A stretch of 64,000 nt of DNA, taken from assembly GCF_011320225.1 (NCBI RefSeq), contig NZ_JAAOEN010000003.1, forward strand, positions 310,001-374,000, in the 5' to 3' direction. Origin of the DNA: Phytoactinopolyspora limicola (GTDB lineage Bacteria; Actinomycetota; Actinomycetes; Jiangellales; Jiangellaceae). Both the position numbers and the translations under genes were made by a program. The notes under the pieces were generated by a model. It saw only the letters and a program-made list of their open reading frames with translations, did no database searches and was not told the DNA's origin. This document shows, one piece after another, positions 17,157 to 26,896 of this stretch. Position 1 is the first letter of the stretch. Every line of letters begins with the position of its first letter.

Positions 17157-18176
17157 GTGACCGACGCCGCCATGGCCGACCTCATCGCCCGGCTCCCCAA
17201 AGCCGAGTTGCACCTGCATATCGAGGGCACCCTCGAGCCGGAGCTGAAGTTCACCCTGGCACAACGCAACGGCATCGAACTCGAACACCGCACGGTCGAC
17301 GAGGTCCGGGCGTCGTACACCTTCGACTCGCTGGCGTCCTTCCTCACCGTGTATTACGACTCGATGCGGGTCCTGGTCACCGTCGACGACTTCTACGACC
17401 TCACCATGGCTTACCTGCGTCAGGCGGCGGCCGACAACGTCCGGCACGTGGAGATCTTCTTCGATCCGCAGGCGCACACCAGCCGCGGCGTGCCGTTCTC
17501 CACGGTGATCGGCGGACTCCGGCGCGCCGTCGTCGACGCCGGTCGCGACCTCGGTGTCCACGCCGAACTGATCATGTGCTTCCTGCGTGATTTCACCGCC
17601 GAACACGCCATGAGCACCCTCATGGAATCCCTGCCGTACAAACACTGGATCCTCGGCGTCGGTCTCGACTCCGACGAGCGCGGCAACCCTCCGTCGAAGT
17701 TCGCCGCGGTCTTCGCCCGGGCCCGGCAGGAGGGATACCTGCTGACCATGCACTGCGACATCGATCAAGAGAACATCCACGAGCACATCCGCCAGGTGCT
17801 CGACGACATCCAGGTCGACCGGATCGATCACGGCACCAACGCGTTTGGACACCCCGAACTGGTCGCCGCCATCCTGAAGCGCGACCTCGGACTCACCTCG
17901 TGCCCGGTCTCCAACCGGTGGGTCACCGGCAGCATGAAAACCGATCAGATCGTCGGACTACTCGATGCCGGGGTGAAGATCTGCGTCAACTCCGACGACC
18001 CCGCCTATTTCGGCGCCTACGTCAACGAGAACCTCCGCCAGCTCGCGGACGAGGCTGCCCTCAGCCGCGACCAGGTGGTCCAGCTCGCCCGCAACTCCTT
18101 CGAGGTCTCCTGGCTACCGGAGAACCTCCGTGCCGCCTACCTCGCTGAGGTCGACGCGGTGGCCGCCGCTAGCTGA
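17157..18176 (+). CDS. Adenosine/adenine deaminase-family protein with altered active-site motif
   Basis: A COG1816 amidohydrolase of 339 residues. The GTG start follows GAGGAG. Metal-ligand His19 and His21 are in ELHLHIEG, and the segment FFDPQAHTSRGV is typical of adenine deaminase-like members. RIDHGTNAF supplies His225 and NSDDPAYFG supplies Asp280 and Asp281. The family HAGE motif, whose Glu is the catalytic acid, reads HCDID here (His199, Ile202), so the usual Glu position is missing and acids sit at 201, 203 or 205. The substrate may therefore differ from adenosine. It is divergent from the hydroxyacid dehydrogenase operon and its end overlaps the MarR gene by 8 bp. Confidence 0.88.
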   Translation: MTDAAMADLIARLPKAELHLHIEGTLEPELKFTLAQRNGIELEHRTVDEVRASYTFDSLASFLTVYYDSMRVLVTVDDFYDLTMAYLRQAAADNVRHVEIFFDPQAHTSRGVPFSTVIGGLRRAVVDAGRDLGVHAELIMCFLRDFTAEHAMSTLMESLPYKHWILGVGLDSDERGNPPSKFAAVFARARQEGYLLTMHCDIDQENIHEHIRQVLDDIQVDRIDHGTNAFGHPELVAAILKRDLGLTSCPVSNRWVTGSMKTDQIVGLLDAGVKICVNSDDPAYFGAYVNENLRQLADEAALSRDQVVQLARNSFEVSWLPENLRAAYLAEVDAVAAAS

Positions 18177-18627
18177 CCAGCTGCCTCGCCAGGATTCGGG
18201 CGAACGCGCCGTCCAGCACGTCGAGTTCGTCCGGAGTCAGCCAGTCCGCGAAGGCTCGTTCGACGACGGTGGCGTTGGTGCGGATCGCCGGGTGCAGCAC
18301 AGCCCGGCCCTCCGGCGTGACCCGCACCATCACCCCGCGCGAATCGTCCGCGGCCTCCTCCCGCACCACGTAGCCACGTCGTTCCAGCCGGTCCACGAGG
18401 CGGCTGACGGCGCTCTGGCTCAGGATCACCCGGTGCGCCAACTCCCCCGGCCGGATGCCGTCCCGCGGGATGTTGACGAGGGTGTCGAACTCGTTGAGAG
18501 TGAGTCCGTGGAGGGTGGTGAGTTCCCGTTCGAGTTCAGCCAGGACACCGGCGTGGACCTCCATCAGCGAACGCCACACGTGCACCTTGAACCGCCGGGT
18601 CGGCGTCCTGGTCTCCGCACTGCTCAT
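18169..18627 (-). CDS. MarR-family transcriptional regulator
   Basis: A 152-residue winged-helix protein. The DNA-binding region shows LTLNEFDTLVNIPRDGIRPGEL, QSAVSRLVDRLERRGYV and the beta wing EEAADDSRGVMVRVTPEG, all typical of MarR proteins. ATG 18627 follows GGGGAG; the longer open frame upstream is unlikely. It is divergent from the LLM oxidoreductase gene across 163 bp that should contain both promoters, and is probably the regulator of that flavin module. I found no clear operator palindrome in that gap. Confidence 0.9.
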   Translation of the reverse strand: MSSAETRTPTRRFKVHVWRSLMEVHAGVLAELERELTTLHGLTLNEFDTLVNIPRDGIRPGELAHRVILSQSAVSRLVDRLERRGYVVREEAADDSRGVMVRVTPEGRAVLHPAIRTNATVVERAFADWLTPDELDVLDGAFARILARQLVS

Positions 18628-18790
18628 GTTCTCCCCGTTGACCTCCGCTTGAGATGCCCCTGCATCGACGTGACGGGATACATCGTGAACGCGACCCATC
18701 GAGCACCGCCTCCACGTCGGAATATACCTGCATCGCCACGAGTTCATGTCTATGCAACGTCATGGACTTTGCGCGATCAGGAGGGAAACT

Positions 18791-19891
18791 ATGCAGTTCG
18801 GGATATTCAGCGTCGGTGATGTCACCACCGACCCCACGACGGGCACCACGGCATCCGAACACGACCGGATCAAGGCTATGGTGGCTATCGCCAGCAAGGC
18901 CGAAGAGGTCGGGCTCGACGTCTTCGCCACCGGCGAGCACCACAACCCGCCATTCGTGCCGTCGTCGCCGACCACCATGCTCGGCTACATCGCCGCGCGG
19001 ACCCAGCACCTCGTGCTGTCCACCTCGACCACCCTCATCACCACCAACGACCCGGTGAAGATCGCCGAGGACTACGCGATGCTGCAACACCTCGCCGACG
19101 GCCGGGTCGATCTGATGATGGGCCGGGGCAACACCGGGCCGGTCTACCCGTGGTTCGGCCAGGACATCCGCAACGGCATCGCGCTGGCCGTGGAGAACTA
19201 CGCGCTGCTGCACCGCCTGTGGCGCGAGGACGTGGTCGACTGGTCCGGGAAGTTCCGCACCCCGCTTCAAGGGTTCACCGCCACCCCGCGGCCGCTGGAC
19301 GGCATCCCGCCGTTCGTGTGGCACGGCTCGATCCGCAGCCCCGAGATCGCCGAACAGGCCGCCTACTACGGTGACGGCTTCTTCCACAACAACATCTTCT
19401 GGCCGATGTCGCACACCAGGCGGATGGTCCAGTTGTACCGCCAACGATTCGAACACTATGGCCATGGCCAAGCTGACCAGGCCATCGTCGGCCTGGGTGG
19501 CCAGGTGTTCATGCGCGCGAACTCACAAGACGCGGTGCGCGAGTTCCGGCCGTATTTCGACAACGCGCCGGTCTACGGGCACGGCCCGAGCCTGGAAGAG
19601 TTCAGCGCCGAGACACCCCTAACGGTCGGCAGCCCGCAGCAGGTGATCGACCGCTACGCCGCCATGCGCGAACACGTGGGCGACTACCAGCGTCAACTGT
19701 TCCTCATGGATCACGCCGGCCTACCACTTCCCGTCGTGCTGGAGCAGATCGAGATCCTCGGCAGCGAGGTCGTGCCGGTGCTGCGACGGGAGATGGACGC
19801 CGCCCGGCCCGCCCACGTGCCCTCCGCTCCTACTCACGCGTCGTTGAAGGCTGCCCGCGACGACGCGGCACTCACCAGCGCCACGCACTGA
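18791..19891 (+). CDS. LLM-class flavin-dependent oxidoreductase, CE1758-type
   Basis: A luciferase-like TIM-barrel monooxygenase of 366 residues that uses reduced FMN or F420. The start ATG 18791 has AGGAGGG 6 bp upstream. Landmarks are MQFGIFSVGD, the EVGLDVFATGEHHNPPFVPSSP strand-helix segment, DLMMGRGNTGPVYPWFG and YGDGFFHNN. It is paired with an FMN reductase 38 bp downstream, the arrangement of the CE1758/CE1759 two-component LLM modules. The organic substrate is unknown. A divergent MarR gene probably controls it. Confidence 0.92.
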   Translation: MQFGIFSVGDVTTDPTTGTTASEHDRIKAMVAIASKAEEVGLDVFATGEHHNPPFVPSSPTTMLGYIAARTQHLVLSTSTTLITTNDPVKIAEDYAMLQHLADGRVDLMMGRGNTGPVYPWFGQDIRNGIALAVENYALLHRLWREDVVDWSGKFRTPLQGFTATPRPLDGIPPFVWHGSIRSPEIAEQAAYYGDGFFHNNIFWPMSHTRRMVQLYRQRFEHYGHGQADQAIVGLGGQVFMRANSQDAVREFRPYFDNAPVYGHGPSLEEFSAETPLTVGSPQQVIDRYAAMREHVGDYQRQLFLMDHAGLPLPVVLEQIEILGSEVVPVLRREMDAARPAHVPSAPTHASLKAARDDAALTSATH

Positions 19892-19929
19892 GCGCCCGAC
19901 ACCGGCCACATCACCGAGGAGACGTATCC

Positions 19930-20550
19930 ATGACCGTTCGACAACTCGCCGTTGTCTCGGCCGGGCTGAGCCAACCGTCGTCCACCAGGCTGCTGGCCGA
20001 CCGGCTCACCGGCACCACCCAGGAGATACTGCGAGAGCACGGCGACGAGTCGGAGGTGACCGTCATCGAGCTACGCGAACTGGCCGTCGACATCGCGAAA
20101 CACCTGGTCACACAGGTGCCCAGCCCCGCCTTGAGCACCGCGGTCGGGTCGCTGGCGCGAGCCGACGCGCTGATCGCGGTCACCCCGGTGTTCACGGCCT
20201 CCTATAGCGGGCTGTTCAAGTCGTTCTTCGACGGCCTAGGCCGAGACGACCTGGCCGGCCTGCCCGTTCTCCTCGGCGCCACCGGCGGGACCGAACGTCA
20301 CTCGCTGGTGCTCGACCATCACCTACGCCCGATGTTCGCCTACCTGCGCGCCCTCACCGTTCCGACCGGGGTGTACGCCGCGTCCACCGACTGGGGGCCC
20401 GGCCGCGAGCAGGAGGGCGGGCTTCAGCAACGTGTTCACCGCGCCGCCGACGAGCTCGCCACGCTCGTGACCGGGCGCGCTCTGCCGCGTGCGTCCAGAG
20501 ATCCGCTCACCGTCGACGTCCCCTTCGAGCAACTGCTGAACGGCCAGTAG
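19930..20550 (+). CDS. NADPH-dependent FMN reductase, CE1759-type partner of the LLM enzyme
   Basis: A flavodoxin-fold reductase of 206 residues with an N-terminal LAVVSAGLSQPSSTRLLADRL phosphate-binding loop, an AVTPVFTASYSGLFKSFFDGL segment and GATGGTERHSL. It would supply reduced flavin to the LLM monooxygenase encoded just before it. The 38-bp spacing with AGGAG near the ATG supports co-expression. The family pairing is established knowledge; activity here is inferred. Confidence 0.9.
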   Translation: MTVRQLAVVSAGLSQPSSTRLLADRLTGTTQEILREHGDESEVTVIELRELAVDIAKHLVTQVPSPALSTAVGSLARADALIAVTPVFTASYSGLFKSFFDGLGRDDLAGLPVLLGATGGTERHSLVLDHHLRPMFAYLRALTVPTGVYAASTDWGPGREQEGGLQQRVHRAADELATLVTGRALPRASRDPLTVDVPFEQLLNGQ

Positions 20551-20621
20551 TACTGGTGCAGTCCAGCCTTGAGGGGCGCGGTGAGCGGCAGGGGGTGCTG
20601 TCCACGCCGTAGAGTCGAGAG

Positions 20622-21389
20622 GTGAACACCACCATCCGCGGTCTCGGTGGCCATCGTTGTCAGCCGTTCGCCGGACAGGCCGGTCATAGCGCCGCGTTCG
20701 CGCTGATCTACCAGCGTGATCCCTGGTGTTGGGAACCGTCGTTGGGTTTTCACCGCTCGTCGGCTCCGACCCGGCCGGTGGAGCTCGGGGTGAGCCGCGA
20801 CAAGATGGTGGGCCCGGACGCGATCCACTATCACCAGGCGCTAGCCCTCGGCTACGGGCACGGCACCTCCAACGATTCCTACCTCGACGGGATCTCGCCG
20901 TTCGTCTACCGCTTCTGCGAGATCGGGCAACGCATCAGGTTCACCGATCCATCTCCGTTCGCCGTGTTCGGGCGCGCCGCCCGCGACTATGAGTGGCTGC
21001 GCGGTGCGCCCCCGGAGCAACGCCATCAGGTGCACCGGGCGGTGTTCCGGGCGGCGTACCAGCTGATGCGGCCCCGGCCACAGGGGTTGCACGGGTGGCA
21101 GGACGTACTCGACTATGCCGCCCGCGGCAACCCGGCCTCCCCGACCTTGCAGGGATGGCTCGAGGCGCGCTCGGATGAGGCCTGGCAGGAACGCCGCACC
21201 CATACGGGCTATCGGGAGCTGGCGGCCGGGCACACTCTGCGCGGTATGGTCTACGGCACCAACGGTGGCTTCAGCCGGGGGCTCGTCGAGCTGTACTGCC
21301 TGGCACTACCCGCCGAGCGGCACGCCGCCACGTGGCTCTCCGCTGTTGGCAGCGCCATCCAGGATCAGGTCGCCGCGACGGTTGGCTGA
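20622..21389 (+). CDS. Conserved-looking protein of unknown function
   Basis: A 255-residue soluble protein with no signal peptide, membrane segment or motif that I recognise. It is rich in aromatic residues, His and Arg, with segments such as QRDPWCWEPSLGFHRSS and GYGHGTSNDSYLDG. It starts at GTG 20622 shortly after GAGAGG and ends 11 bp from the convergent AAA+ gene. Codon use looks normal for the window, so it is likely a real gene. Its position after the FMN reductase does not define a role. Confidence 0.65.
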   Translation: MNTTIRGLGGHRCQPFAGQAGHSAAFALIYQRDPWCWEPSLGFHRSSAPTRPVELGVSRDKMVGPDAIHYHQALALGYGHGTSNDSYLDGISPFVYRFCEIGQRIRFTDPSPFAVFGRAARDYEWLRGAPPEQRHQVHRAVFRAAYQLMRPRPQGLHGWQDVLDYAARGNPASPTLQGWLEARSDEAWQERRTHTGYRELAAGHTLRGMVYGTNGGFSRGLVELYCLALPAERHAATWLSAVGSAIQDQVAATVG

Positions 21390-21400
21390 CCCGGCCGCGG

Positions 21401-22720
21401 TCAGAGGTAGAGGCCGACGTCGGCCGGGGCCCAAGCACCGGAGCGCACCAGCGACATCAGGGTGGACGTCGTCAGCGTTTCACCGTCGGACAACACCGCC
21501 CGCCGCACCAGCTCCCGCAGGTCGGCTCCCGAAGCGCCTTCCGTGGCGTTGGCCACCACCTGGCTGTCGACGCGTTCGCCCAGCGGACCGAGGTAACGCT
21601 GCAGGATCCGACCCCGGTGCTGAGCATCCGGAAGGGCCAGTTCGATGGCGCGGTCGAACCGGGCGGCCCGCACCGCCGCGTCGTCGAGCATACCGACGTC
21701 ATTGGTGGTGGCGACAGTGACGACGTCCTCATGGCTGCTCATGGCACCGTCGAGGGCGGTCAGGAAGCTGTGCAGGCCGGCGTCGTTGCCGTGCTGGCGT
21801 TTGCCGACCACGAGGTCGAGATCCTCCATGATCACCAGCGCCGGCGACAGCCGGGTGAGCTCGTCGTAGACCGTGTCCAGCTGGTTGGCGATCACCGGGG
21901 CCGAACAGAACACGACGGTCACCTCCCCCGCCAATTCGGCGGCGAGCACCCGGCACAAGGCGGACTTGCCCGTGCCGGGCGGACCATACAAGAGAACGCC
22001 GCGGTTGGTGCCCAGGTTCAGGCTGGTCAACAAGGCCCGCCGGCGGAACAGGGCGGCCACGTTGAGGTCGATCTCCGCCCATACCGCCGCGGGCACGATG
22101 ACGTCGCCGCGGCTGGCCTCCGGCACCGGCACCTGCCGCACTTTGAGGCCGTGGTCGACCGTCACGTGGAGACAGCGGCCTCGCAGGTAATTCTCCGGAC
22201 CACGGGCGCGCGCCACCACCTGCTGCAGGTAACGTTCCGCGGCTTCGGCATCCTCGGCCCGGGAGTAGATGACGAACTCTTTCTGAGCCCACCTGGTGCT
22301 GACGTAGACGACCAGGGGAACATCGGCCAGCGTCCCGGGCTCGAACGCCGCCACCATCGCACTTGGCACCGTCTCGATCTCATCATCGAGCTGCAGCCGG
22401 TCCCAGGTGGGGCTTTCGTCGCTGGTGGACCCGGCGGTCTCCACCGGCGGGTGCTGACGAAAGTCGGCGCCGAACACCCGGGCGACGAGTTGCGCGGCGA
22501 CCGGCCCGAGTTCCTCGCGGGTGGCCACCAGTGCGGCGGCGCCGGTACCGAGATAGCGCTGAGCGAACTCGTCCTCGTCTTCGGCAACGCGCAACGGCAT
22601 CGCCGCATCCAGCAAGTGGGCGAGCCAGGTCAGGGTGTCGCGCACGTCGGTGGGCATCCGCCGGTGGACCCCGGCAAGTGTGTGCTCCACATCATCGGTT
22701 AGTTCGTGATCGACGCTCAT
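21401..22720 (-). CDS. AAA+ ATPase with N-terminal sensor region
   Basis: A 439-residue ATPase. The C-terminal AAA+ domain has Walker A GPPGTGKS (246-253), Walker B LVIMEDLD (295-302), a sensor-1 Asn in TVATTND and the sensor-2 region GASGADLRELV. Residues 1-220 form an unassigned N-terminal domain. ATG 22720 follows GGAGG; an upstream ATG at 22807 lacks a good site. It resembles classic single-domain AAA proteins of the FtsH/Cdc48/BCS1-like group, but no protease or partner gene is adjacent, so the client is unknown. It is a monocistronic gene. Confidence 0.88.
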   Translation of the reverse strand: MSVDHELTDDVEHTLAGVHRRMPTDVRDTLTWLAHLLDAAMPLRVAEDEDEFAQRYLGTGAAALVATREELGPVAAQLVARVFGADFRQHPPVETAGSTSDESPTWDRLQLDDEIETVPSAMVAAFEPGTLADVPLVVYVSTRWAQKEFVIYSRAEDAEAAERYLQQVVARARGPENYLRGRCLHVTVDHGLKVRQVPVPEASRGDVIVPAAVWAEIDLNVAALFRRRALLTSLNLGTNRGVLLYGPPGTGKSALCRVLAAELAGEVTVVFCSAPVIANQLDTVYDELTRLSPALVIMEDLDLVVGKRQHGNDAGLHSFLTALDGAMSSHEDVVTVATTNDVGMLDDAAVRAARFDRAIELALPDAQHRGRILQRYLGPLGERVDSQVVANATEGASGADLRELVRRAVLSDGETLTTSTLMSLVRSGAWAPADVGLYL

Positions 22721-22820
22721 GACCAGCACCTCCTCAACGTTTGAGCGCAACACCTCCCGCCGCGCATTCGTTGATGGAAGCGCACCTTCGTGTGACCGCG
22801 AAGACATTCATGACGACATC

Positions 22821-22843
22821 ACCGTAGGTGATCAGCCTACGGT
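22821..22843. promoter_or_regulatory. 8-bp inverted repeat upstream of the AAA+ gene
   Basis: ACCGTAGG and CCTACGGT flank a 7-base centre TGATCAG in the 180-bp gap between ilvD and the AAA+ gene. It lies downstream of ilvD and 101 bp before the AAA+ start. There is no T-run after it, so an operator is somewhat likelier than a terminator. The function is unknown. Confidence 0.4.
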
Positions 22844-22900
22844 ATGGCCAGGTATTTACCGCTCTGCCCCACCTGGCCAGTTTCCGACGTTCTCCGGCGG

Positions 22901-24754
22901 CTACCGATGCCGCGGAACGCCGACGTCACGGACCGCGCCGCGGTCGGCCGACGTGACCATGGCGGCGTAGGCCAGCAGCGCCGACGACACCACTCGGGGC
23001 CGCTCGGCTGGGTGGTAGCCACCCTCCGCCTCGATCACCGCCCGCCGGTCGCGCAACGTCTCGTCGGACACGTGCACAGTGACCTGCCGGGCCGGGATGT
23101 CGATGGTGATGTGATCTCCGTCGCACACCAGCGCGATGGCCCCGCCGGCCGCCGCTTCCGGTGAGACGTGACCCACCGACAAACCCGACGTCCCGCCAGA
23201 GAACCTCCCATCGGTGATCAGCGCACACCGAGCGCCGAGACCACGTCCCTTGAGGTAAGCCGTCGGATACAACATCTCTTGCATGCCGGGTCCACCGCGC
23301 GGCCCTTCGTAGCGGACGACGACGACATCGCCGGCCCGCACCCGGCCGCCCAGGATCGCCTCGACGGCCGCCTCCTGCGACTCCACCACCACAGCCGGCC
23401 CGGTGAACGTGGAGATCGACGGGTCGACCCCCGCGGTTTTGACGACACACCCGTCCGGGGCGAGATTGCCGCGAAGCACGGCCAGGCCGCCGTCACTCGT
23501 ATAGGCGTGCGCGACGTCGCGTATGCAGCCACCCTGCGCGTCGAGGTCAAGCTCCGCCCACCGGCGTGACTGCGAGAACGCCCGCGCCGAACGTTCCCCG
23601 CCGGGGGCGGCATGGAACAACTCGACCGCGGCGGGATCCACATTCGCGGCCCGGATGTCCCACCGGGCCAGCCACGACTCCAACGACGTCGCATGCACAC
23701 TCCACACCTCCGGGTTCAGCAGTCCGGCCCGGTGCAACTCCCCCAGCAGGGCCGGAATCCCACCTGCGCGGTGCACGTCCTCGATCAGGTAGTCGCCGTT
23801 GGGCGCCACCTTGCACAGGCACGGAACCTGCCGGGACAACGCGTCGACGTCGTCGAGGCTGAACGCCAGCCCGGCCTCGTGGGCGGCAGCAAGCAGATGG
23901 AGAACCGTGTTGGTGGAGCCACCCATGGCGATGTCGAGTGCCATCGCGTTGTGAAAGGCGGGCCACGAGGCGATGGTGCGTGGAAGGGCACGGTCGTCGT
24001 CGTGATCGTAGTATCGACGAGCCAGCTCGACGACGGTCCGGCCGGCTTGCTCATACAGGTCACGCCGGGCCGTGTGGGTAGCGAGCACGGTCCCGTTGCC
24101 AGGCAGGGCGAGCCCGAGCGCCTCGGTCAGGCAATTCATCGAGTTCGCCGTGAACATCCCCGAACACGACCCACATGTCGGGCACGCCTGCGCCTCCATC
24201 CGGGCCAGGTCGTCGTCGGAGACGTCACCGGCCACCGAGTCCGCCACCACGGTGACCAAGTTCAGCCCGGTGCGCACCGTGCCATCGACCAGGGTCGCCC
24301 GGCCACCTTCCATCGGCCCACCAGAGACGAACACCGTGGGAATGTTGAGCCGCAAGGCCGCCATCAGCATGCCGGGGGTGATCTTGTCGCAGTTGGAGAT
24401 ACACACTAGGGCGTCCGCGCAGTGAGCGTTCACCATGTACTCGATGGAGTCGGCGATCAGGTCCCGCGACGGCAGCGAATAGAGCATGCCGCCGTGCCCC
24501 ATGGCGATCCCGTCGTCGACGGCGATCGTGTTGAACTCACGGGGCACTCCGCCGGCCGCGGCGATAGCCTCACCGACGATCCGGCCCACCGGCTGTAGGT
24601 GAGTGTGGCCCGGGACGAACTCGGCGAAGCTGTTGGCCACCGCCACGATCGGCTTGCCGAAGTCCGCGCCGTCGACGCCCGCGGCCCGTAGCAGGGCTCG
24701 AGCACCGGCCATGTTGCGCCCATGGGTGACCGTTCTAGAACGAAGAGCAGGCAT
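22901..24754 (-). CDS. ilvD: Dihydroxy-acid dehydratase
   Basis: Dehydrates dihydroxy acids to 2-keto acids in valine, leucine and isoleucine synthesis, using an iron-sulfur cluster. The protein is 617 residues, matching E. coli IlvD length. Landmarks are [30 protein letters not shown] (cluster cysteines), ALPGNGT and [18 protein letters not shown]. Start ATG 24754 (MPALRS) is favoured; ATG 24763 is an alternative. The long open extension upstream overlaps the divergent regulator and is not real. It lacks other ilv genes beside it and faces an XRE regulator. Confidence 0.95.
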   Translation of the reverse strand: MPALRSRTVTHGRNMAGARALLRAAGVDGADFGKPIVAVANSFAEFVPGHTHLQPVGRIVGEAIAAAGGVPREFNTIAVDDGIAMGHGGMLYSLPSRDLIADSIEYMVNAHCADALVCISNCDKITPGMLMAALRLNIPTVFVSGGPMEGGRATLVDGTVRTGLNLVTVVADSVAGDVSDDDLARMEAQACPTCGSCSGMFTANSMNCLTEALGLALPGNGTVLATHTARRDLYEQAGRTVVELARRYYDHDDDRALPRTIASWPAFHNAMALDIAMGGSTNTVLHLLAAAHEAGLAFSLDDVDALSRQVPCLCKVAPNGDYLIEDVHRAGGIPALLGELHRAGLLNPEVWSVHATSLESWLARWDIRAANVDPAAVELFHAAPGGERSARAFSQSRRWAELDLDAQGGCIRDVAHAYTSDGGLAVLRGNLAPDGCVVKTAGVDPSISTFTGPAVVVESQEAAVEAILGGRVRAGDVVVVRYEGPRGGPGMQEMLYPTAYLKGRGLGARCALITDGRFSGGTSGLSVGHVSPEAAAGGAIALVCDGDHITIDIPARQVTVHVSDETLRDRRAVIEAEGGYHPAERPRVVSSALLAYAAMVTSADRGAVRDVGVPRHR

Positions 24755-24833
24755 ACCCACCATTCCCGCACCCCGGCGGCTGGTGTGGAAGACAGCGCTG
24801 ATTCTAGTAGTGGGAGCACCAGGGACCGTTCTA
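24728..24833. promoter_or_regulatory. Repeated GACCGTTCTA sites in the ilvD/XRE divergent region
   Basis: The 10-bp sequence GACCGTTCTA occurs at 24728-24737 and again at 24824-24833. The first copy extends into the perfect palindrome CGTTCTAGAACG (24731-24742) just inside the ilvD start. A further TTCTAG lies at about 24802. Two copies bracketing both starts suggest binding sites for the divergent XRE regulator. No known motif is matched. Confidence 0.4.
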
Positions 24834-24844
24834 CAATTCGGCCG

Positions 24845-25675
24845 ATGAGCCAGGAGGCGCAGCGCAGGCAGGAACTCGGCGGGTTGCTGCGCAAACGCCG
24901 CGCCCAGCTGGTGCGGGCCGACTTCGACCTCCCACCCGTTGGCCGAAGCCGCACACACGGCTTGCGGCGGGAGGAGATCGCCTACCGGTCGGGCCTCAGC
25001 GTCACTTGGTACACCTGGCTGGAGCAGGGGCGCGACATCAATCCGTCCCGCCAGGTCCTCCAGGCCATTACCCGCACGATGCGGCTGAGCCCGGCCGAGC
25101 ACGAGTACGTCCTCGCCCTCGCCGGTTACACCCCGGACCAGGCCGACGACTCCGCCCCGGCGGCGCTTCCGGCGCATATCCAACGGCTACTCGATGCCCA
25201 GGGGCACGCACCCGCGTTCGTCGTCACACCCGAGTGGTCGATCGCCGGCTGGAACGACGCCTATGAGGCTCTCTATCCGACCGTCGCCACGGTCGAACCG
25301 GAGAACCGCAACCTCCTATGGCTGATCTTCACCGATCCGGCGGTGCGGCGGATGCTCCCGGACTGGGAGAGCACCAGCCGGCATTTCCTCGCGGAGTATC
25401 GGGCCGAGGCCGGTGCGCTGCTCGGCCAGCCCGGCCACGCCACGCTCCTTACTCGGTTGTTGTCCCACAGTGCGGAGTTCGCCCGGGCCTGGGAGCATCA
25501 CGAGATCGAACGTTTCGCCTCCCGGGAGCGGCGGTTCGTCCATCCGGACGTCGGTGAGCTCGTCTTCGAGCACCACCGCCTCTCCCCCGCCGACCTCCCG
25601 GATCTGCACATCGTGGTGTACCTGCCCGAACCCCACACCGGGACCCTGGAGAAGATGCGGACCCTCAGCGGCTAG
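24845..25675 (+). CDS. XRE-family regulator with MmyB-like ligand-binding domain, divergent from ilvD
   Basis: A 276-residue protein. An XRE helix-turn-helix ([28 protein letters not shown], landmark only) fills the first 90 residues, and the MmyB-like domain ([43 protein letters not shown]) fills the rest. ATG 24845 is used. It is the same class as the regulator at 9505 but diverged. Control of ilvD is suggested by orientation and the repeated sites, and is inference. Confidence 0.92.
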   Translation: MSQEAQRRQELGGLLRKRRAQLVRADFDLPPVGRSRTHGLRREEIAYRSGLSVTWYTWLEQGRDINPSRQVLQAITRTMRLSPAEHEYVLALAGYTPDQADDSAPAALPAHIQRLLDAQGHAPAFVVTPEWSIAGWNDAYEALYPTVATVEPENRNLLWLIFTDPAVRRMLPDWESTSRHFLAEYRAEAGALLGQPGHATLLTRLLSHSAEFARAWEHHEIERFASRERRFVHPDVGELVFEHHRLSPADLPDLHIVVYLPEPHTGTLEKMRTLSG

Positions 25676-25731
25676 TGAGTCACTAGTGTCGCGCAACGGT
25701 CGGCTGATCCGGTGGGGGTAAAGTCCGGTAC

Positions 25732-26889
25732 GTGCACCAACGCTTGATTCGTCCCCGTCGCAGCTCAGTCCTCCCATTCGCCGCCGTCCTCCTGTTCGCG
25801 GTGGCCGCGTGCGGCGACGGCGAGTCGACGAGTGCCGCCAACGCCGTCGTACCGGACCACCCAGCCGGCAGCGCGGAGCCAGGGGTCACGATCGACGACG
25901 TCGCCGCCGAACTGCGCGAACTGCCCGCTGTTGCCGACGTCGCGATCTCCGAGATCAACCAGGGCGGCCGGCAGGTGCCCCGGCTCGACCTGATGGCCCA
26001 CCTCGAGTACGGCGTCAGCTGGTCGCGGGAAGTGTCGCAGGGCATCGTCAACACCGGATGGCCCGAGGCCGAGCCGATCGAGATCTGGCTGAACTGGACC
26101 GCCGTGGAGGTGTCCGCACTGGCACATCCGCTACCCGACGGCATCGATCCGGTGACCGATGCCTACCTGATGGCCTCGACCCCCGGTGTCGTCGGTGCGA
26201 TGTTCGACGGCGAGCGCGGCGAGGTCACCGTCCGTGACGGATCCGACCTGGTGAAGGTGGCCGACGTCGCCCTCGCCCACGACGTCGCCGTACCCGAGAT
26301 CCGGACCGCCGACGGCGCCGACGTCATCGACGTAGCGTCGCTCAGCCCCCGGCCCACACCGGTCGAGGTGCCGTTGCCCTGGCCCGATGATCCGCACGCC
26401 GTCGACTGCGCCGACGACGACCTCGACCTGGCCGTCCTCGACTCCGATGCCGCCACCGGCCGCCGATGGTTGTTCGTCAGCGCCACCAACGTCGGTTCGG
26501 AGCCGTGTGTCATCGACGGCTACCCGGAGGTCGGCTTCCACACCCGCGACGAGCGGGCACTCGACGTCACCGTGAACCTCGGCGGGGTGACGATGCAAGA
26601 GAAGCCCGACACCGAGCGGGTGGTCATTCCCGCCGGAGCCCGAGCGCTGGCCGCCGTGAGCTGGCGGGCGATGCCCACGGCGGGGAACTGGGACGGCCTC
26701 ACCGCGGAGATCATTCTCGCCGCCCGGCCCGGATCGGTACCGACCGAGCTACCGCTGACCTCCTACGCCTTACCGGTCGAGGTTGCCGCCGAGTACGCGA
26801 TCCACCGGTGGACACAGTCCACACTCGACATCGTCGACGGCGGCGAGGTGTCGGTGACACGCTGGGTACCGGACGGCACCGCCTTCTGA
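25732..26889 (+). CDS. Secreted lipoprotein with C-terminal DUF4232
   Basis: A 385-residue protein starting at GTG 25732. The N-terminus has Arg residues, a hydrophobic stretch and the lipobox VAAC, so the mature protein should be anchored outside the membrane through Cys. The last 165 residues match DUF4232: DCADDDLDLAVLDSDAATGRRWLFVSATN, SEPCVIDGYPEVGF, and a PAGARALAAVSW segment (each landmark only). The middle region (residues 50-210) is unassigned. No functional partner is adjacent. Confidence 0.88.
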   Translation: MHQRLIRPRRSSVLPFAAVLLFAVAACGDGESTSAANAVVPDHPAGSAEPGVTIDDVAAELRELPAVADVAISEINQGGRQVPRLDLMAHLEYGVSWSREVSQGIVNTGWPEAEPIEIWLNWTAVEVSALAHPLPDGIDPVTDAYLMASTPGVVGAMFDGERGEVTVRDGSDLVKVADVALAHDVAVPEIRTADGADVIDVASLSPRPTPVEVPLPWPDDPHAVDCADDDLDLAVLDSDAATGRRWLFVSATNVGSEPCVIDGYPEVGFHTRDERALDVTVNLGGVTMQEKPDTERVVIPAGARALAAVSWRAMPTAGNWDGLTAEIILAARPGSVPTELPLTSYALPVEVAAEYAIHRWTQSTLDIVDGGEVSVTRWVPDGTAF

Positions 26890-26896
26890 GCGCGCG

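Noticed and set aside
16038-17852. A 604-codon frame on the minus strand
   Set aside because: Only the part from 17045 matches hydroxyacid dehydrogenase; the rest is antisense to the deaminase.
22901-25183. Extended ilvD frame of 760 codons
   Set aside because: The extra N-terminus overlaps the divergent XRE gene and matches nothing; IlvD length is reached from 24754.
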